Positions 1 through 8,235 of a stretch of DNA of 47,529 bases are shown here, piece by piece. The first letter of the stretch is position 1; every line of letters begins with the position of its first letter. Position numbers and translations under genes: made by a program. The stretch spans positions 1-47,529 of the forward strand of contig JAQXEK010000041.1 in NCBI GenBank assembly GCA_029250885.1, written 5' to 3'. The DNA is from Planctomycetota bacterium (GTDB lineage: Bacteria; Planctomycetota; UBA1135; GCA-002686595). The notes under the pieces are model-generated. The model ran no database searches, was not told where the DNA came from, and was given only the letters and a program-made list of their open reading frames with translations.

Positions 1-49
1 TCTTCACTGCCGCAGAGCGTAGCAGGTCCCCCCCGCCGACACCACGCAA

Positions 50-66
50 CCCTGGCTGGGCCAGGG
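50..66. terminator. Short GC hairpin downstream of the MFS gene
   Basis: A 7-bp perfect stem (CCCTGGC/GCCAGGG) with a TGG loop lies about 27 nt beyond the stop of the leftward MFS gene. No T-run follows on either strand. It could be a weak terminator or chance. The rest of bases 1-92 shows nothing recognisable. Confidence 0.3.
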
Positions 67-92
67 AAAGAAGTAGCTGCGGGGCAGGCCCT

Positions 93-1346
93 CTAGCTAG
101 CCTGCAGGGACGAGCGTAAACGGAACGTGGCAACTAGGGCCGCAAACAGGAGGAGGGCACCCGCCGCGTAGTAGATTCCGCGTAGCCCAAGCAGGTTCAC
201 TAAGGCGCCACCAAACATCGACCCCAGGGCGAGGGCCATAGCCCTCGCCGAGAAGACGGCGCCGTTGGCCGCACCTTGCTCGTCGCGATCCGTAACCTCT
301 GCCGCCATCCCAAATGCGGCCGGGCCCAGCCCGGTCCCAAAGACGCCGAGTAAGAGCCGAGAGGCCAGCAGCACCCAGAAGACCGTCGCCATCCCGCCAA
401 GCACAAGCCCGACCCCTGTACCGGCGGCGGCCAGGATGAGCACCAGTCCATGGCTGCGGCGATCGCCGAAGCGCCCCCACGCCGGCATGGCAAAGAACCC
501 CAGGACGGCCAGCACAGAGAACAGGTAAGCCGTGTGCTGCTGGACCTTCGCCGCATTCCATCCGGGCTCGATGTAGCCGACGAAGAGCTCGAGTTGTGGA
601 TTGGTTGCCCCGATTCCAAACTGGGCGACGAACAGGAAACCCAAGCCGAACTTCATGCCCGGGCGCTGGATGAGAGCGCCGATGCGCTTAGCCACATCCA
701 GCAGGACACCCAGGCCCATCTGGTGCATGGGTTGACGGGCTTTGGATGTTTGGGCAGGAAGCTCGGCCTCCCGCGCTACGGTCCATACCAAGAGCGCGGC
801 ACAGCCAGCCAGGATGGCTGGGGTCGCGAACATAAAGCGCGCAGGTAGGGTTTGGATCAGAAGGCTACCAAAGAGAGGGCCGAGCACGGAGCCTCCCGCC
901 ATGGCTGACTGCAAGATGCCCGAGATGCGCCCCGTGTGGCCACTGGGGAAGGCCATGGTAACCAGAGTGATCGATGGAGCCAGGAAACCCGAGAAGATGC
1001 CCTGGCCGATGCGCAGAACCAGCAGTTGCATGGGTGTCTTGGCAAAGGCCATCAAGCCCACGAAAATGAAGATGCCCAAGAGGGACCTGAGAACCATCAT
1101 CTTGCGTCCATAGCGGTCCCCGAGAGCGCCCCAAATCGGCCCCATGATTGCCGCCGCCATGGGAGCTGCCCCCATGCAGATGCCCGCCCAGAGGGCCAGG
1201 TCGCCCTCGGGGACACCCAAGGCCCGCAGGTGGCTTGGGAAGAAAGGGATGAAGCTCATCATGCCCAGAGCCGTCACGAAGTTCGCGATCCAGACCACCA
1301 CAAGGGTGCGATTCTCGCCGGACTTTGGTGACTGCAACGTGGACAT
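93..1346 (-). CDS. MFS transporter (DHA1-like, 12 TM)
   Basis: A major facilitator superfamily permease of about 417 residues, the usual length for a 12-helix drug/metabolite antiporter of the inner membrane. After a short polar N-terminus come alternating hydrophobic helices, with the conserved loop 2-3 motif A seen as GALGDRYGRKMM and a degenerate copy in the second half (GRFGDRRSHG), which shows the two-fold MFS repeat. The frame stays open upstream to 1673, but the extra 109 residues are Arg/Pro-rich, not membrane-like, and would overlap the rightward gene at 1505. The ATG at 1344-1346 directly before the first helix is therefore taken as the start. The substrate cannot be told from sequence. 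Confidence 0.88.
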   Translation of the reverse strand: MSTLQSPKSGENRTLVVVWIANFVTALGMMSFIPFFPSHLRALGVPEGDLALWAGICMGAAPMAAAIMGPIWGALGDRYGRKMMVLRSLLGIFIFVGLMAFAKTPMQLLVLRIGQGIFSGFLAPSITLVTMAFPSGHTGRISGILQSAMAGGSVLGPLFGSLLIQTLPARFMFATPAILAGCAALLVWTVAREAELPAQTSKARQPMHQMGLGVLLDVAKRIGALIQRPGMKFGLGFLFVAQFGIGATNPQLELFVGYIEPGWNAAKVQQHTAYLFSVLAVLGFFAMPAWGRFGDRRSHGLVLILAAAGTGVGLVLGGMATVFWVLLASRLLLGVFGTGLGPAAFGMAAEVTDRDEQGAANGAVFSARAMALALGSMFGGALVNLLGLRGIYYAAGALLLFAALVATFRLRSSLQAS

Positions 1347-1504
1347 GGCGAGCAAGCTAACAGCGAGGGCCGCTGAGGTTGGTATCCGCTTGGGAGAAAC
1401 AAGGGAACCCGCCGAGCTAGAACCGGATACCCAGCGATCGGTAAGATATCCGACGTGAAGTACCTCCCTAACTCCGGCGCCTCGCCGAGCCCCGCCTTCT
1501 GCCG

Positions 1505-1813
1505 ATGAACGCCCCCCGACTCTCCGATCCCGAGCAGCGCGAAACCATTGCGCTCTTCCAGGCACGCGGGGCAGAATCCGAGCCAACGGCCGCGTCCCTA
1601 GAGGAGCTCGGGATTCGGGCCATGGACCCCATCGAGAAGCTGCTCGCCATCGGAGTCGTGCACTTGGCTCCAACGAACAAATACTGGTACGACCACGGCG
1701 CCGCCCTCGACTACCAAGACGGCCAGCACGGCAAGCTCATCATCGGCTTCGTCATGGCCTTCCTGCTCGTTGCCGGAACCTATGCAACCTACCTCGTGCT
1801 CACGAACATGTAG
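1505..1813 (+). CDS. Small protein with a C-terminal membrane anchor
   Basis: A 102-residue protein I do not recognise. The first ~75 residues are soluble and charged, including an acidic segment rich in Glu and Ala; residues ~77-99 form one hydrophobic helix (GKLIIGFVMAFLLVAGTYAT), so it is probably tail-anchored or a single-pass membrane protein. It starts at an ATG with no clear SD and is divergent from the MFS gene across about 160 bp. Codon choice resembles that of neighbouring genes and the ORF is not a shadow of one. From 1814 to about 2014 I see no gene. Confidence 0.55.
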   Translation: MNAPRLSDPEQRETIALFQARGAESEPTAASLEELGIRAMDPIEKLLAIGVVHLAPTNKYWYDHGAALDYQDGQHGKLIIGFVMAFLLVAGTYATYLVLTNM

Positions 1814-2041
1814 CAGAAACTCAAGTGCGGGACCTGCCCATGCCCGACCTGGCACTTCAGACCGCCGAACGCCAACAACCAACTTGGCTTCAAGAGGTTG
1901 GCTTAGCCCCGACCTAGGCACATTGCAGCAAACCTTCCAAGCCGCTTTCCCTGCAGCACCTCGACTTCTACGATAGGGAGCACGCTTCCGATGACGCTGA
2001 CCTCGTGAACGGTCGTGTCCGACTCCCGCCGCCCCATCTCG

Positions 2042-2179
2042 ATGCTCAAGTCTCACTTAGAACAACCCGGCCGGCGATGCATAGTCGACGCCTCGATGCG
2101 CCTGTGGGGCTGGAACATCGAGGCCGAGGCCGCCACCCTGGCATGGGGCGCCATGGAGTGCCGGCGCTTGATGCGCTAG
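2042..2179 (+). CDS. Possible very small protein upstream of yigZ
   Basis: A 45-residue ORF from an ATG (or 54 residues from a GTG at 2015) ends 15 bp before the yigZ start. The peptide is amphipathic with two Trp (WGWNIEAEAATLAWGAMECR) and matches no family I know. Its support is only position, co-direction with yigZ and plausible composition. It could equally be untranslated leader. Confidence 0.3.
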   Translation: MLKSHLEQPGRRCIVDASMRLWGWNIEAEAATLAWGAMECRRLMR

Positions 2180-2194
2180 GCAAAGCGCTCCACC

Positions 2195-2818
2195 ATGGCC
2201 ATCACCCGCTATCGAACGATCGCTGAGCGCTTTCGCTACGAGCCCGACAAGATCAAGGGCTCGCGCTTCATCGCCGACCTAGCGCCGGTGGTGACAGTCG
2301 CGGAAGCCGAGGGCCTGTTGGCCGAGGTGCGCACCGAGTTCCCGGACGCGGGGCACCACTGCTATGCCTGGATCATCGACCCCGAGGGCAAGCAGACCCG
2401 CAGCTCGGACGACGGCGAGCCCGGCAGCTCGGCGGGTCCTCCGATCCTGCGCATGATCGAGGGCCACGGGTTGACCGGTTTGGTGGTCGTGGTCTCGCGC
2501 TGGTTCGGCGGCACAAAGCTGGGCGTTGGCGGCCTCATGCGCGCCTACGGCGGCTGCGCCGGCGAAGCCATGGACCGCTGTAAGGTGATCGAGGTTCGTG
2601 TTCAAGTCGCAATGACCATCGAGTACCCCTACGAGTGCTCGGGGCCCGTGGAGGGCCTCTTGCGATCCTGCGAGGTCGAAACCAAGCAGGCCGACTACAC
2701 GGACAACGTAGTCATCCAGGTCACCCTGCCTAAGGACCGAGAGGTCGAGTTCCACACGGAGTTGGTCGAGCGCACTTCGGGTAGAGCCCTGATCACCGAG
2801 CCCGATAGGTTGACCTAA
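2195..2818 (+). CDS. yigZ: YigZ/IMPACT family protein
   Basis: A 207-residue member of the UPF0029/IMPACT family, the usual length for bacterial YigZ. Family hallmarks are the early GSRFIADLAPV segment, the DGEPGSSAGPPIL loop, and the strongly conserved VVVSRWFGGTKLGVGGLMRA stretch. The C-terminal ~70 residues (from about 135) correspond to the ferredoxin-like DUF1949 domain. The eukaryotic relative IMPACT binds GCN1 and affects GCN2 signalling; the bacterial role is poorly defined, with links to translation or nucleic-acid binding. The ATG at 2195 gives the expected N-terminus. It converges on the ribosomal-protein operon with a shared terminator between. Confidence 0.93.
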   Translation: MAITRYRTIAERFRYEPDKIKGSRFIADLAPVVTVAEAEGLLAEVRTEFPDAGHHCYAWIIDPEGKQTRSSDDGEPGSSAGPPILRMIEGHGLTGLVVVVSRWFGGTKLGVGGLMRAYGGCAGEAMDRCKVIEVRVQVAMTIEYPYECSGPVEGLLRSCEVETKQADYTDNVVIQVTLPKDREVEFHTELVERTSGRALITEPDRLT

Positions 2819-2842
2819 CTGAGCCGGCTAACCCGGAACGCA

Positions 2843-2878
2843 AAGAGGCCGCAAACCCCATGGGATTCGCGGCCTCTT
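2843..2878. terminator. Bidirectional terminator between yigZ and rplI
   Basis: A 10-bp perfect stem (AAGAGGCCGC/GCGGCCTCTT) with a 16-nt loop lies between the convergent stops of yigZ (2818) and rplI (2907). On the plus strand GCTTTT follows, giving a modest U-rich tail. This supports termination from the left and possibly from both sides. Confidence 0.75.
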
Positions 2879-2906
2879 GCTTTTAGCTCAGGAGAGCCGT
2901 CGGCGA

Positions 2907-3449
2907 CTACTCGTTGAGGCTGCCCTCGGGCATCTCAATACGCTCTTCGCGCTCGGCAGGTGCCTCGGGCTCCGGCTCGGGCTCGGGGTAGCCGCCTTCG
3001 GGATCGACCGTCAGAGGCAACGTCACGCGCATGTCGGCGTAGATGCGGATGACCACTTCCGTGGCACCCACGCTCTTGATCGGCCCATCGAGAAGAACGT
3101 TGCGCTCTTCGACGGTGTGGCCGGCCTCGGCGAGAAGCTTGACGATCGCGGCGGCGTTGACTGAACCGTAGAGGTGTCCGTCTTGGTCCGCGCGCTCGAT
3201 GGTCGTCAGGCTGACGCCTTCGAGGGCGTTCTTCTTGACCTCAAATTCCTTCATGCGCTCGGCACGAGCAGCATCAAAGCGCTCGCGACGGCGTGCAATC
3301 ATCTTGACGTTCTCCGCAGATGCTGCTTCGGCGTAGTGACGAGGCAGCAGGTAGTTGCGGGCGTAGCCAGCAGCGACCGTGACGACGTCGCCACAGTTGC
3401 CTAGGTTTTCGATGTCCTCGCGAAGGAGGAGAGTGACTGTTTTAGACAT
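2907..3449 (-). CDS. rplI: 50S ribosomal protein L9
   Basis: Ribosomal protein L9, which binds 23S rRNA at the base of the L1 stalk. The N-terminal domain is typical (VTLLLREDIENLGNCGDVV, then AAGYARNYLLPRHYA), followed by the long connecting helix and the C-terminal domain (residues ~75-150). At 180 residues it is some 30 longer than most L9. The excess is an acidic Pro/Glu tail containing four Glu-Pro repeats. A strong SD (GGAGGTC) precedes the ATG at 3447-3449. It is the last gene of the leftward rpsF-rpsR-rplI group and is followed by a hairpin. Confidence 0.97.
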   Translation of the reverse strand: MSKTVTLLLREDIENLGNCGDVVTVAAGYARNYLLPRHYAEAASAENVKMIARRRERFDAARAERMKEFEVKKNALEGVSLTTIERADQDGHLYGSVNAAAIVKLLAEAGHTVEERNVLLDGPIKSVGATEVVIRIYADMRVTLPLTVDPEGGYPEPEPEPEAPAEREERIEMPEGSLNE

Positions 3450-3467
3450 AGTAAATGACCTCCAGGT

Positions 3468-3704
3468 CTAGCCCACGAAGGGCAGCAGGGCCAAGTGACG
3501 GGCACGCTTGATGGCGCGCTTGATGCTCTTCTGATCCTGAGCGCCGAATCCCGTGCGGGAGCGGGCGTGGATCTGACCTTGGGGGCCGAGGTACTTCTTG
3601 AGTCCCTCCACGTCCTTGTAGTCAGCGGGAGCGACGAGTTTCTGGGACTTGGCAACGATCACCTTGCGGGTGTTGCGGCCGCCGCGTTTCTTTCCACCAG
3701 CCAT
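3468..3704 (-). CDS. rpsR: 30S ribosomal protein S18
   Basis: Ribosomal protein S18 of normal length (78 residues). It binds 16S rRNA together with S6 on the 30S platform. The basic Gly/Lys/Arg N-terminus and the C-terminal QKSIKRAIKRARHLALLPF block are diagnostic. The ATG at 3702-3704 lies 2 nt after the rpsF stop, so S6 and S18, which assemble as a heterodimer, are made from adjacent cistrons. Many bacteria keep ssb between rpsF and rpsR; there is none here. Confidence 0.98.
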   Translation of the reverse strand: MAGGKKRGGRNTRKVIVAKSQKLVAPADYKDVEGLKKYLGPQGQIHARSRTGFGAQDQKSIKRAIKRARHLALLPFVG

Positions 3705-3706
3705 GA

Positions 3707-4237
3707 TTACTTCTCCTCCGTGGAGTCTGCGGCCTCAGCCGCTGCTGCGACGGGCTCTTTGGTTTCGACCGAATCCACCGCGGTGCCCTCGGGGGCTTCC
3801 TCGGTGCGATCACGACGGGGACCGCGGGGACGGTCGTCCTCGCTCTCTTCCCAGAGGCGGTATTCGCCGACGTCGTCGCGGGGCGGCTCGGGCAGAGCGA
3901 AGTCCGAAGCGCCTTCCTTGGCAGCTTCCGCTTCTTCGCCTTCCGGCAGAGCGTCGACGGCAAGCAGCAGGTAGCGCATGATCGGGACCGACAGGTCCAG
4001 GTCGCGCACAAAGCCGTTGATGCCCTCGTTCGGAATCTCGTAGTAGGACAAGAGGTAAGTCGCACGGGACTTGCGGTTGATGGGGTAAGCAAGGTTGTGC
4101 TCTCCCCAGTGGCGCGCCGTGGTGACGGTGCCGCCGTGCTTGGCGATCAGATCGGTCACGAGCGCCTTAGCGGTGCTCCAACCAGCTCGGACAACATCGT
4201 TGTCCAGAACAAACATTCCTTCGTAAATTTGGGCCAA
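3707..4237 (-). CDS. rpsF: 30S ribosomal protein S6 with acidic tail
   Basis: Ribosomal protein S6, partner of S18. The core (residues ~1-110) shows the usual N-terminal YEGMFVLDNDV strand, GEHNLAYPINRKSRATYLLSY in the middle, and RDLDLSVPIMRYLLLAVD. The start is a TTG (4235-4237), chosen because it gives the family N-terminus and has a GAGGTG SD 5 nt upstream; the next ATG (4216) would cut off strand 1. At 176 residues the protein carries an unusual ~65-residue C-terminal extension rich in Glu, Asp, Arg and Ala. E. coli S6 also bears Glu at its end, but far shorter. Confidence 0.95.
   Translation of the reverse strand: MAQIYEGMFVLDNDVVRAGWSTAKALVTDLIAKHGGTVTTARHWGEHNLAYPINRKSRATYLLSYYEIPNEGINGFVRDLDLSVPIMRYLLLAVDALPEGEEAEAAKEGASDFALPEPPRDDVGEYRLWEESEDDRPRGPRRDRTEEAPEGTAVDSVETKEPVAAAAEAADSTEEK
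3713..3719 (-). promoter_or_regulatory. Shine-Dalgarno of rpsR inside rpsF
   Basis: On the minus strand GGAGGAG lies within the last codons of rpsF, 8 nt before the rpsR ATG. This is one of few strong SD sequences in the window and suggests tightly coupled translation of S6 and S18. Confidence 0.85.
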
Positions 4238-4242
4238 AGTGG

Positions 4243-4248
4243 CACCTC
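4243..4248 (-). promoter_or_regulatory. Shine-Dalgarno supporting the TTG start of rpsF
   Basis: GAGGTG on the minus strand lies 5 nt before the TTG at 4235-4237. It is the main evidence for choosing TTG over the internal ATG at 4216. Confidence 0.7.
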
Positions 4249-4267
4249 ACATTTTTGATTGCGAACG

Positions 4268-4873
4268 CTAGACAGCGTTCTGATTCCAGCGGCTATGAAA
4301 CCGCGACATGGTCACTTGGATGTCGTCGCCTTTGAGCCAGTCGAGGATTGCGTCCGCGGCTTGCGCCACGACTTCATCCATCGTCTCTCGCTCGTCGGCA
4401 TCAAACCACCCCAGCACATGTCGCGCCGCGTCGGTTACAGGCCGACCAATCCCCACGCGCAGGCGCGGGAACGAGTCACTTCTGAGTTCGTCGATGATCG
4501 AGCGCATCCCGTTCTGTCCCCCATGGCCACCCTGAGCACGAATGCGCAGCTTGCCGGGTTCCAGATCTAGGTCGTCAAAGACAACCAGGACATTCGAGAG
4601 GTCTCCCCCCGCCCACTCCACTAGAGGCCGAACAGCTTCACCGGACTTGTTCATCCAAGTCATCGGCTGCACGAAGAGCGCATCGGGTGCGTGGCTTCGG
4701 GCAAAGGTGAAGTTGTTGGGTCCAGTGAAATCGTCGAGACGATCACCAGGAGAAAAGAGCAGCCCCTCGTGAAGAGCCAGGCGTTCCATGATCTCAAAGC
4801 CGACGTTGTGACGTGTCCCCGCGTATTTTGCGCCGGGATTGCCGAGGCCGACAATGAGTTTGGTGGAAGCCAT
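4268..4873 (-). CDS. pth: Peptidyl-tRNA hydrolase
   Basis: Peptidyl-tRNA hydrolase, which recycles tRNA from prematurely released peptidyl-tRNA in the cytoplasm. All active-site blocks are visible: GLGNPGAKYAGTRHNVGFE (Asn and the catalytic His), FVQPMTWMNKSGEAV, VVFDDLDLEPGKLRIR (the Asp) and GGHGGQNGMRSI. At 201 residues it has the normal length. The ATG at 4871-4873 gives the expected MASTKLIVGLGNPG N-terminus. It sits 30 bp upstream of rpsF on the same strand and is separated from rplY by a strong hairpin. Confidence 0.97.
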   Translation of the reverse strand: MASTKLIVGLGNPGAKYAGTRHNVGFEIMERLALHEGLLFSPGDRLDDFTGPNNFTFARSHAPDALFVQPMTWMNKSGEAVRPLVEWAGGDLSNVLVVFDDLDLEPGKLRIRAQGGHGGQNGMRSIIDELRSDSFPRLRVGIGRPVTDAARHVLGWFDADERETMDEVVAQAADAILDWLKGDDIQVTMSRFHSRWNQNAV

Positions 4874-4947
4874 CTTCTAAGAAAGAGGGGCGAATATTGT
4901 AGGGATCCGCTATGGAAAGGCAAGTGGCGAATCCCCCAGACTTGGCG

Positions 4948-4980
4948 AGAGAGCCCGTGAGCTGGGCTCACGGGCTCTCT
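4948..4980 (-). terminator. Perfect 14-bp hairpin after rplY
   Basis: AGAGAGCCCGTGAG pairs perfectly with CTCACGGGCTCTCT around a 5-nt loop, about 20 nt past the rplY stop. No T-run follows on the minus strand. It probably terminates or attenuates transcription between rplY and pth, or stabilises the upstream mRNA end. Confidence 0.65.
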
Positions 4981-5000
4981 CTGGCCTGGTTTGCAGGGGG

Positions 5001-5627
5001 CTACTCGGTGTCGGTAGCTTCGCCTTCCTCTGCGCCGGAGGCGTCAGCCACGTCGCCGGCATCGCCGACCTCGCCTTCATCGCCGGCCTCGATCACCTCG
5101 TCAGCGCCAGAGACGCCTGCGACGTTGGTGTCGCCCGAAGTGATCAGGACGCAGCCCTCGGGCATGATTAGCTCGGATGCTGCAAGGGTGTTGCCCTCGC
5201 TGAGCTCGCCAACCTGGACCTCGATGGTGTTGGGGATCATCGAGGGCAACGAGGACACAGTCACGTGGTCCACGATGGTGTTCAGCACACCGCCGGCGGG
5301 GTGGCCGATGAAGGTTAGGGAGACTTCGCTCTCGACCTTGACGCCGCGGGTGACGGCCTGGAACTCGACGTGAATGATGCGGTCCGTAAGGTAGTCATAC
5401 TGGAGCTCGCGAACCACGGCCGCGTGCTCTTCCTTGCCGATCTTAATGTCGAAGAGGTGCTCGTGGGCGCGACGGGCAGCAAGGAATTCTTCCTCGTTGA
5501 TACCGAATGCGATGACGGCGGCCTTGGGATCTTGAAGGCTGCAGGGGATGCCGCCGTTGGCGCGCATCTTACGTGCGGCGCGGGAGCCGACCTTCTCGCG
5601 AAGCTCAGCGCTGAGTGTAATAGCCAT
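5001..5627 (-). CDS. rplY: 50S ribosomal protein L25 (Ctc/TL5 form)
   Basis: Two-domain L25 of the TL5/Ctc type, which binds 5S rRNA. The N-terminal domain shows LREKVGSRAARKMRANGGIP and the motif HVEFQAVTRGVKVESEVSLT; the second beta-rich domain (HPAGGVLNTIVDHVTVSSLP) follows. At 208 residues it ends in a ~35-residue acidic tail built from Gly, Asp, Glu and Ala. An AGGTG SD precedes the ATG at 5625-5627. The order prs-rplY-pth, kept here, is common across bacteria. Confidence 0.96.
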   Translation of the reverse strand: MAITLSAELREKVGSRAARKMRANGGIPCSLQDPKAAVIAFGINEEEFLAARRAHEHLFDIKIGKEEHAAVVRELQYDYLTDRIIHVEFQAVTRGVKVESEVSLTFIGHPAGGVLNTIVDHVTVSSLPSMIPNTIEVQVGELSEGNTLAASELIMPEGCVLITSGDTNVAGVSGADEVIEAGDEGEVGDAGDVADASGAEEGEATDTE

Positions 5628-5751
5628 AGGATTTCACCTGGATGGGTAAGGCACGGGGAACGCTGGAGTCGCGAATCCCCGGATGGTTCGTCCTAGGTCC
5701 ACCGGCAAAAGCGGCCCCGGGCACAGGGAAAATTGAGGCGAGATCTTAGCC

Positions 5752-6705
5752 TTAGTAGCCGCCGAAGAGGGAACTAACTGACTTCGAATCGTGAATATTG
5801 CGGATTGCCTGGGCCACCATGGGTGCTATGGAGACGACCTCGAGCCGGTCTGGGACGTTCCCACCAAAGGGGTTGGTGTCCGTGACGAGGATCCGCTCGG
5901 CGGGGCAGGCATTGAGTCGCTCGACGGCCGGGCCGCAAAAGACACCGTGGGTCACGCTAATCGTAATATCCTTGGCGCCGTTGGCCTTGAGCACGCGAGC
6001 GGCCTCGGTAATCGAACCCGCGGTCGAGATCATGTCGTCCACGATGATTGCGTTGCGCCCTTGGACGTCACCGATTACGTGCTCGACGGCGATCTCGGAG
6101 CCGGAGATACGGCGCTTGTCTACGATGGCCAGGTCAGCGCCCAGGATCTTGGCGTAGGACCGAGCCATCTTGACCCCGCCCGCATCGGGGGTCACCACGA
6201 CGGGGTTCTCGATGTTGAGCGACTGAAGACGCTCGAGCAGGGCGGGCTTCGCGTACAGGTGATCCACTGGAATGTCGTAGAATCCCTGGATCTGGGCCGC
6301 GTGCATGTCCACGGTCAGGACCCGGTCTACACCGCTCGCAACCAGGGTGTTCGCCACGACCTTAGCGCTAATTGGCACGCGCCCCTCATCCTTGCGGTCC
6401 TTGCGGGCGTAGCCGTAATAAGGAAGAACAGCGGTGATCCGCCCAGCACTTGCACGACGGAGGGTGTCGATCAGCAATAAGAGCTCGACCCAGTTGTCGT
6501 TTACCGGAGGGCAGGTGGGCTGGATCACATAGCAATCCGAGCCGCGCACGTCCTCGTGAATCTTGATGTCGATCTCACGATCGGGGAAGTCGGCGACCCG
6601 AACATCAAGCAGTGGAATGCCTATGTGCTTGGACACAGAGGCTGCAAACTCGGGATGAGCACGACCGGAAAGGAGGCTGATCTGGTCGGAGGTAACGGCT
6701 GCCAT
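5752..6705 (-). CDS. prs: Ribose-phosphate pyrophosphokinase
   Basis: PRPP synthetase, which makes 5-phosphoribosyl diphosphate from ribose 5-phosphate and ATP for nucleotide, His and Trp synthesis. Class I motifs are complete: LSGRAHPEFAASV at the N-terminus, the cation-binding DMHAAQIQGFYDIPVDHLYA, the flexible-loop KRRISGSE, and the PRPP-binding IVDDMISTAGSITEAA. At 317 residues it has the usual length. The ATG at 6703-6705 starts it, about 50 bp after glmU on the same strand; a glmU-prs pairing is common because both serve sugar-nucleotide and nucleotide supply. About 120 bp separate it from rplY with no clear terminator. Confidence 0.98.
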   Translation of the reverse strand: MAAVTSDQISLLSGRAHPEFAASVSKHIGIPLLDVRVADFPDREIDIKIHEDVRGSDCYVIQPTCPPVNDNWVELLLLIDTLRRASAGRITAVLPYYGYARKDRKDEGRVPISAKVVANTLVASGVDRVLTVDMHAAQIQGFYDIPVDHLYAKPALLERLQSLNIENPVVVTPDAGGVKMARSYAKILGADLAIVDKRRISGSEIAVEHVIGDVQGRNAIIVDDMISTAGSITEAARVLKANGAKDITISVTHGVFCGPAVERLNACPAERILVTDTNPFGGNVPDRLEVVSIAPMVAQAIRNIHDSKSVSSLFGGY

Positions 6706-6758
6706 AACGCTTGAGGGGGATTTGGGTTGAGGTTGGCCGGAGGGTGGAGGAGCAGTCC

Positions 6759-8075
6759 TTACTTGGACTTCTTATTGAGAGGGTGCGCGGGCACTCCGAC
6801 CCAGGACTGGCCTGGATCTACGGTAGTGCCGCGTCGCAGGACGGCACCAGCGCCGGTAAGGGCGTCGTCACCGACTTGGCTTGGGGCAATCAAGATTGAG
6901 CCGCTTCCAATAAAGGCACGGTCCCCGATAATGGACTTGTGTTTGTGGGTGCCGTCGTAGTTGGCCACGATGGTTCCCGCGCCAATGTTCGCACCGGCGC
7001 CGATGGTCACGTCACCGAGATAGGAAAGGTGCTTGGCCTTAGTCCCCTCGCCCACGGTGCTTTTCTTGCACTCGGTAAAATTGCCGACCTCGGCGCCGTT
7101 CTTCATCACCGTGCCCACCCGCAGGTGGGTGAAGGGGCCGACCTCACAATGCTCTCCAATGACCACGCCACCTCGGATCACGGTGCAAGGAAGGATCACG
7201 GTGCCGCTTCCAATCTCGACGCCGTGGTCGATGTAGGTCGTCGCGGGATCTTCAATGCGAACTCCTGCGGCGAGGTGCTTCTCTAAGATCCGCATCTGGA
7301 TCTCGGTGCGAGCCTCACTGAGGTGAATCAACGTGTTGACTCCGATGACCTCGCTAAAATTGTGCACGAAGACTGCCCGCACGGACTTGCCCAGGCCCAC
7401 CAGTAAGCCAACCATGTCCGTGAGATAGTACTCGTTTTGAGCATTATCGCTGCTGAGCTGCGGCAGGCCCGAGACCAGCGCATCGAGAGCAAAGGCATAA
7501 ACGCCCACATTGACCTCGCGAATTGCACGTTCCTTTGCGGAGGCGTCCTTTTCCTCGATTACGGCCTCTACGCCGCCGTGGCTACCGCGGAGGATTCGGC
7601 CAAAACCACGGGCATCGGGCGGCTCCGAGGTCAAGATTGCCGCTCCACCGTCAGAAGCCTGGGCCGTCCACTCGGTGACCAGCTCATCAAGGGTCTCGGC
7701 CCTGTAGAGCGGCATATCCCCGGATAAAACCACCACTGGGCCCTCAATTCCGTCCGCTTTAGCCTGTTGGAGCTCGTCGAGACAGACCAAAACGGCGTGC
7801 CCGGTGCCCTTTTGCTCGGCCTGAAGGACGCAGCGGAAGTCCACTTCTATCCCCAGATCAGCTTTCTCTTCGTCCAAATAGCCTTTAACAGCCTCTGCGC
7901 CATGCCCAACTACAACTAGAACGCGACTAGGCTCAAGAGTTAGCGCCTGATCGACGACATATCCAAGCATGGGACGTCCGCAAAGTTCCTGGAGCACCTT
8001 AGGTCCAGGGCTTGCCATCCGTGTCCCACGCCCTGCAGCCAGGATGACTACAAGGCCAGCCTTGCTGCTCCTCAT
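6759..8075 (-). CDS. glmU: Bifunctional GlcNAc-1-P uridyltransferase / GlcN-1-P acetyltransferase
   Basis: GlmU makes UDP-N-acetylglucosamine for peptidoglycan and LPS. The N-terminal nucleotidyltransferase domain opens with VVILAAGRGTRMASPGPKVL; the C-terminal left-handed beta-helix has hexapeptide repeats from about residue 250, including YLGDVTIGAGANIGAGTIVA and NYDGTHKHKSIIGDRAFIGS. At 438 residues it is slightly short of E. coli GlmU (456). A TTG lies just upstream (8076-8078), but the ATG at 8073-8075 has AGAGG 9 nt upstream and is preferred. It is the first gene of the leftward housekeeping block. Confidence 0.97.
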   Translation of the reverse strand: MRSSKAGLVVILAAGRGTRMASPGPKVLQELCGRPMLGYVVDQALTLEPSRVLVVVGHGAEAVKGYLDEEKADLGIEVDFRCVLQAEQKGTGHAVLVCLDELQQAKADGIEGPVVVLSGDMPLYRAETLDELVTEWTAQASDGGAAILTSEPPDARGFGRILRGSHGGVEAVIEEKDASAKERAIREVNVGVYAFALDALVSGLPQLSSDNAQNEYYLTDMVGLLVGLGKSVRAVFVHNFSEVIGVNTLIHLSEARTEIQMRILEKHLAAGVRIEDPATTYIDHGVEIGSGTVILPCTVIRGGVVIGEHCEVGPFTHLRVGTVMKNGAEVGNFTECKKSTVGEGTKAKHLSYLGDVTIGAGANIGAGTIVANYDGTHKHKSIIGDRAFIGSGSILIAPSQVGDDALTGAGAVLRRGTTVDPGQSWVGVPAHPLNKKSK

Positions 8076-8094
8076 CAAACGTAACCTCTTCTAG

Positions 8095-8106
8095 TAACTA
8101 TAGTTA
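8095..8106. promoter_or_regulatory. Palindrome in the glmU upstream region
   Basis: A perfect 12-bp dyad (TAACTATAGTTA) begins 20 bp before the glmU ATG. On the minus strand it contains TATAGT, so it may overlap a -10 element or be an operator. Inference from position only. Confidence 0.35.
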
Positions 8107-8140
8107 GAAAATCGGAAATCAGCCTAGCCCAGGCCAACGG

Positions 8141-8180
8141 GGCGCACTCTTGTGGTGCGCCGGTGGATTCTACACACCGG
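8141..8180. other. Two overlapping, mutually exclusive hairpins
   Basis: GGCGCAC (8141-8147) pairs with GTGCGCC (8155-8161), and CCGGTG (8160-8165) pairs with CACCGG (8175-8180). The two stems share bases 8160-8161, so they compete at the junction, as in attenuators. The second loop contains ATTCTAC, which also occurs in the hairpin at 8236-8267. Confidence 0.4.
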
Positions 8181-8235
8181 TCAACACGCACAATAGGACG
8201 TTCCTTAGGTTCAAGCAAAAACGACGCAAGTCTAT

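Noticed and set aside
1347..1673. N-terminal extension of the MFS protein by 109 codons
   Set aside because: Not membrane-like, Arg-rich, and overlaps the divergent gene at 1505; the ATG at 1346 precedes the first helix.
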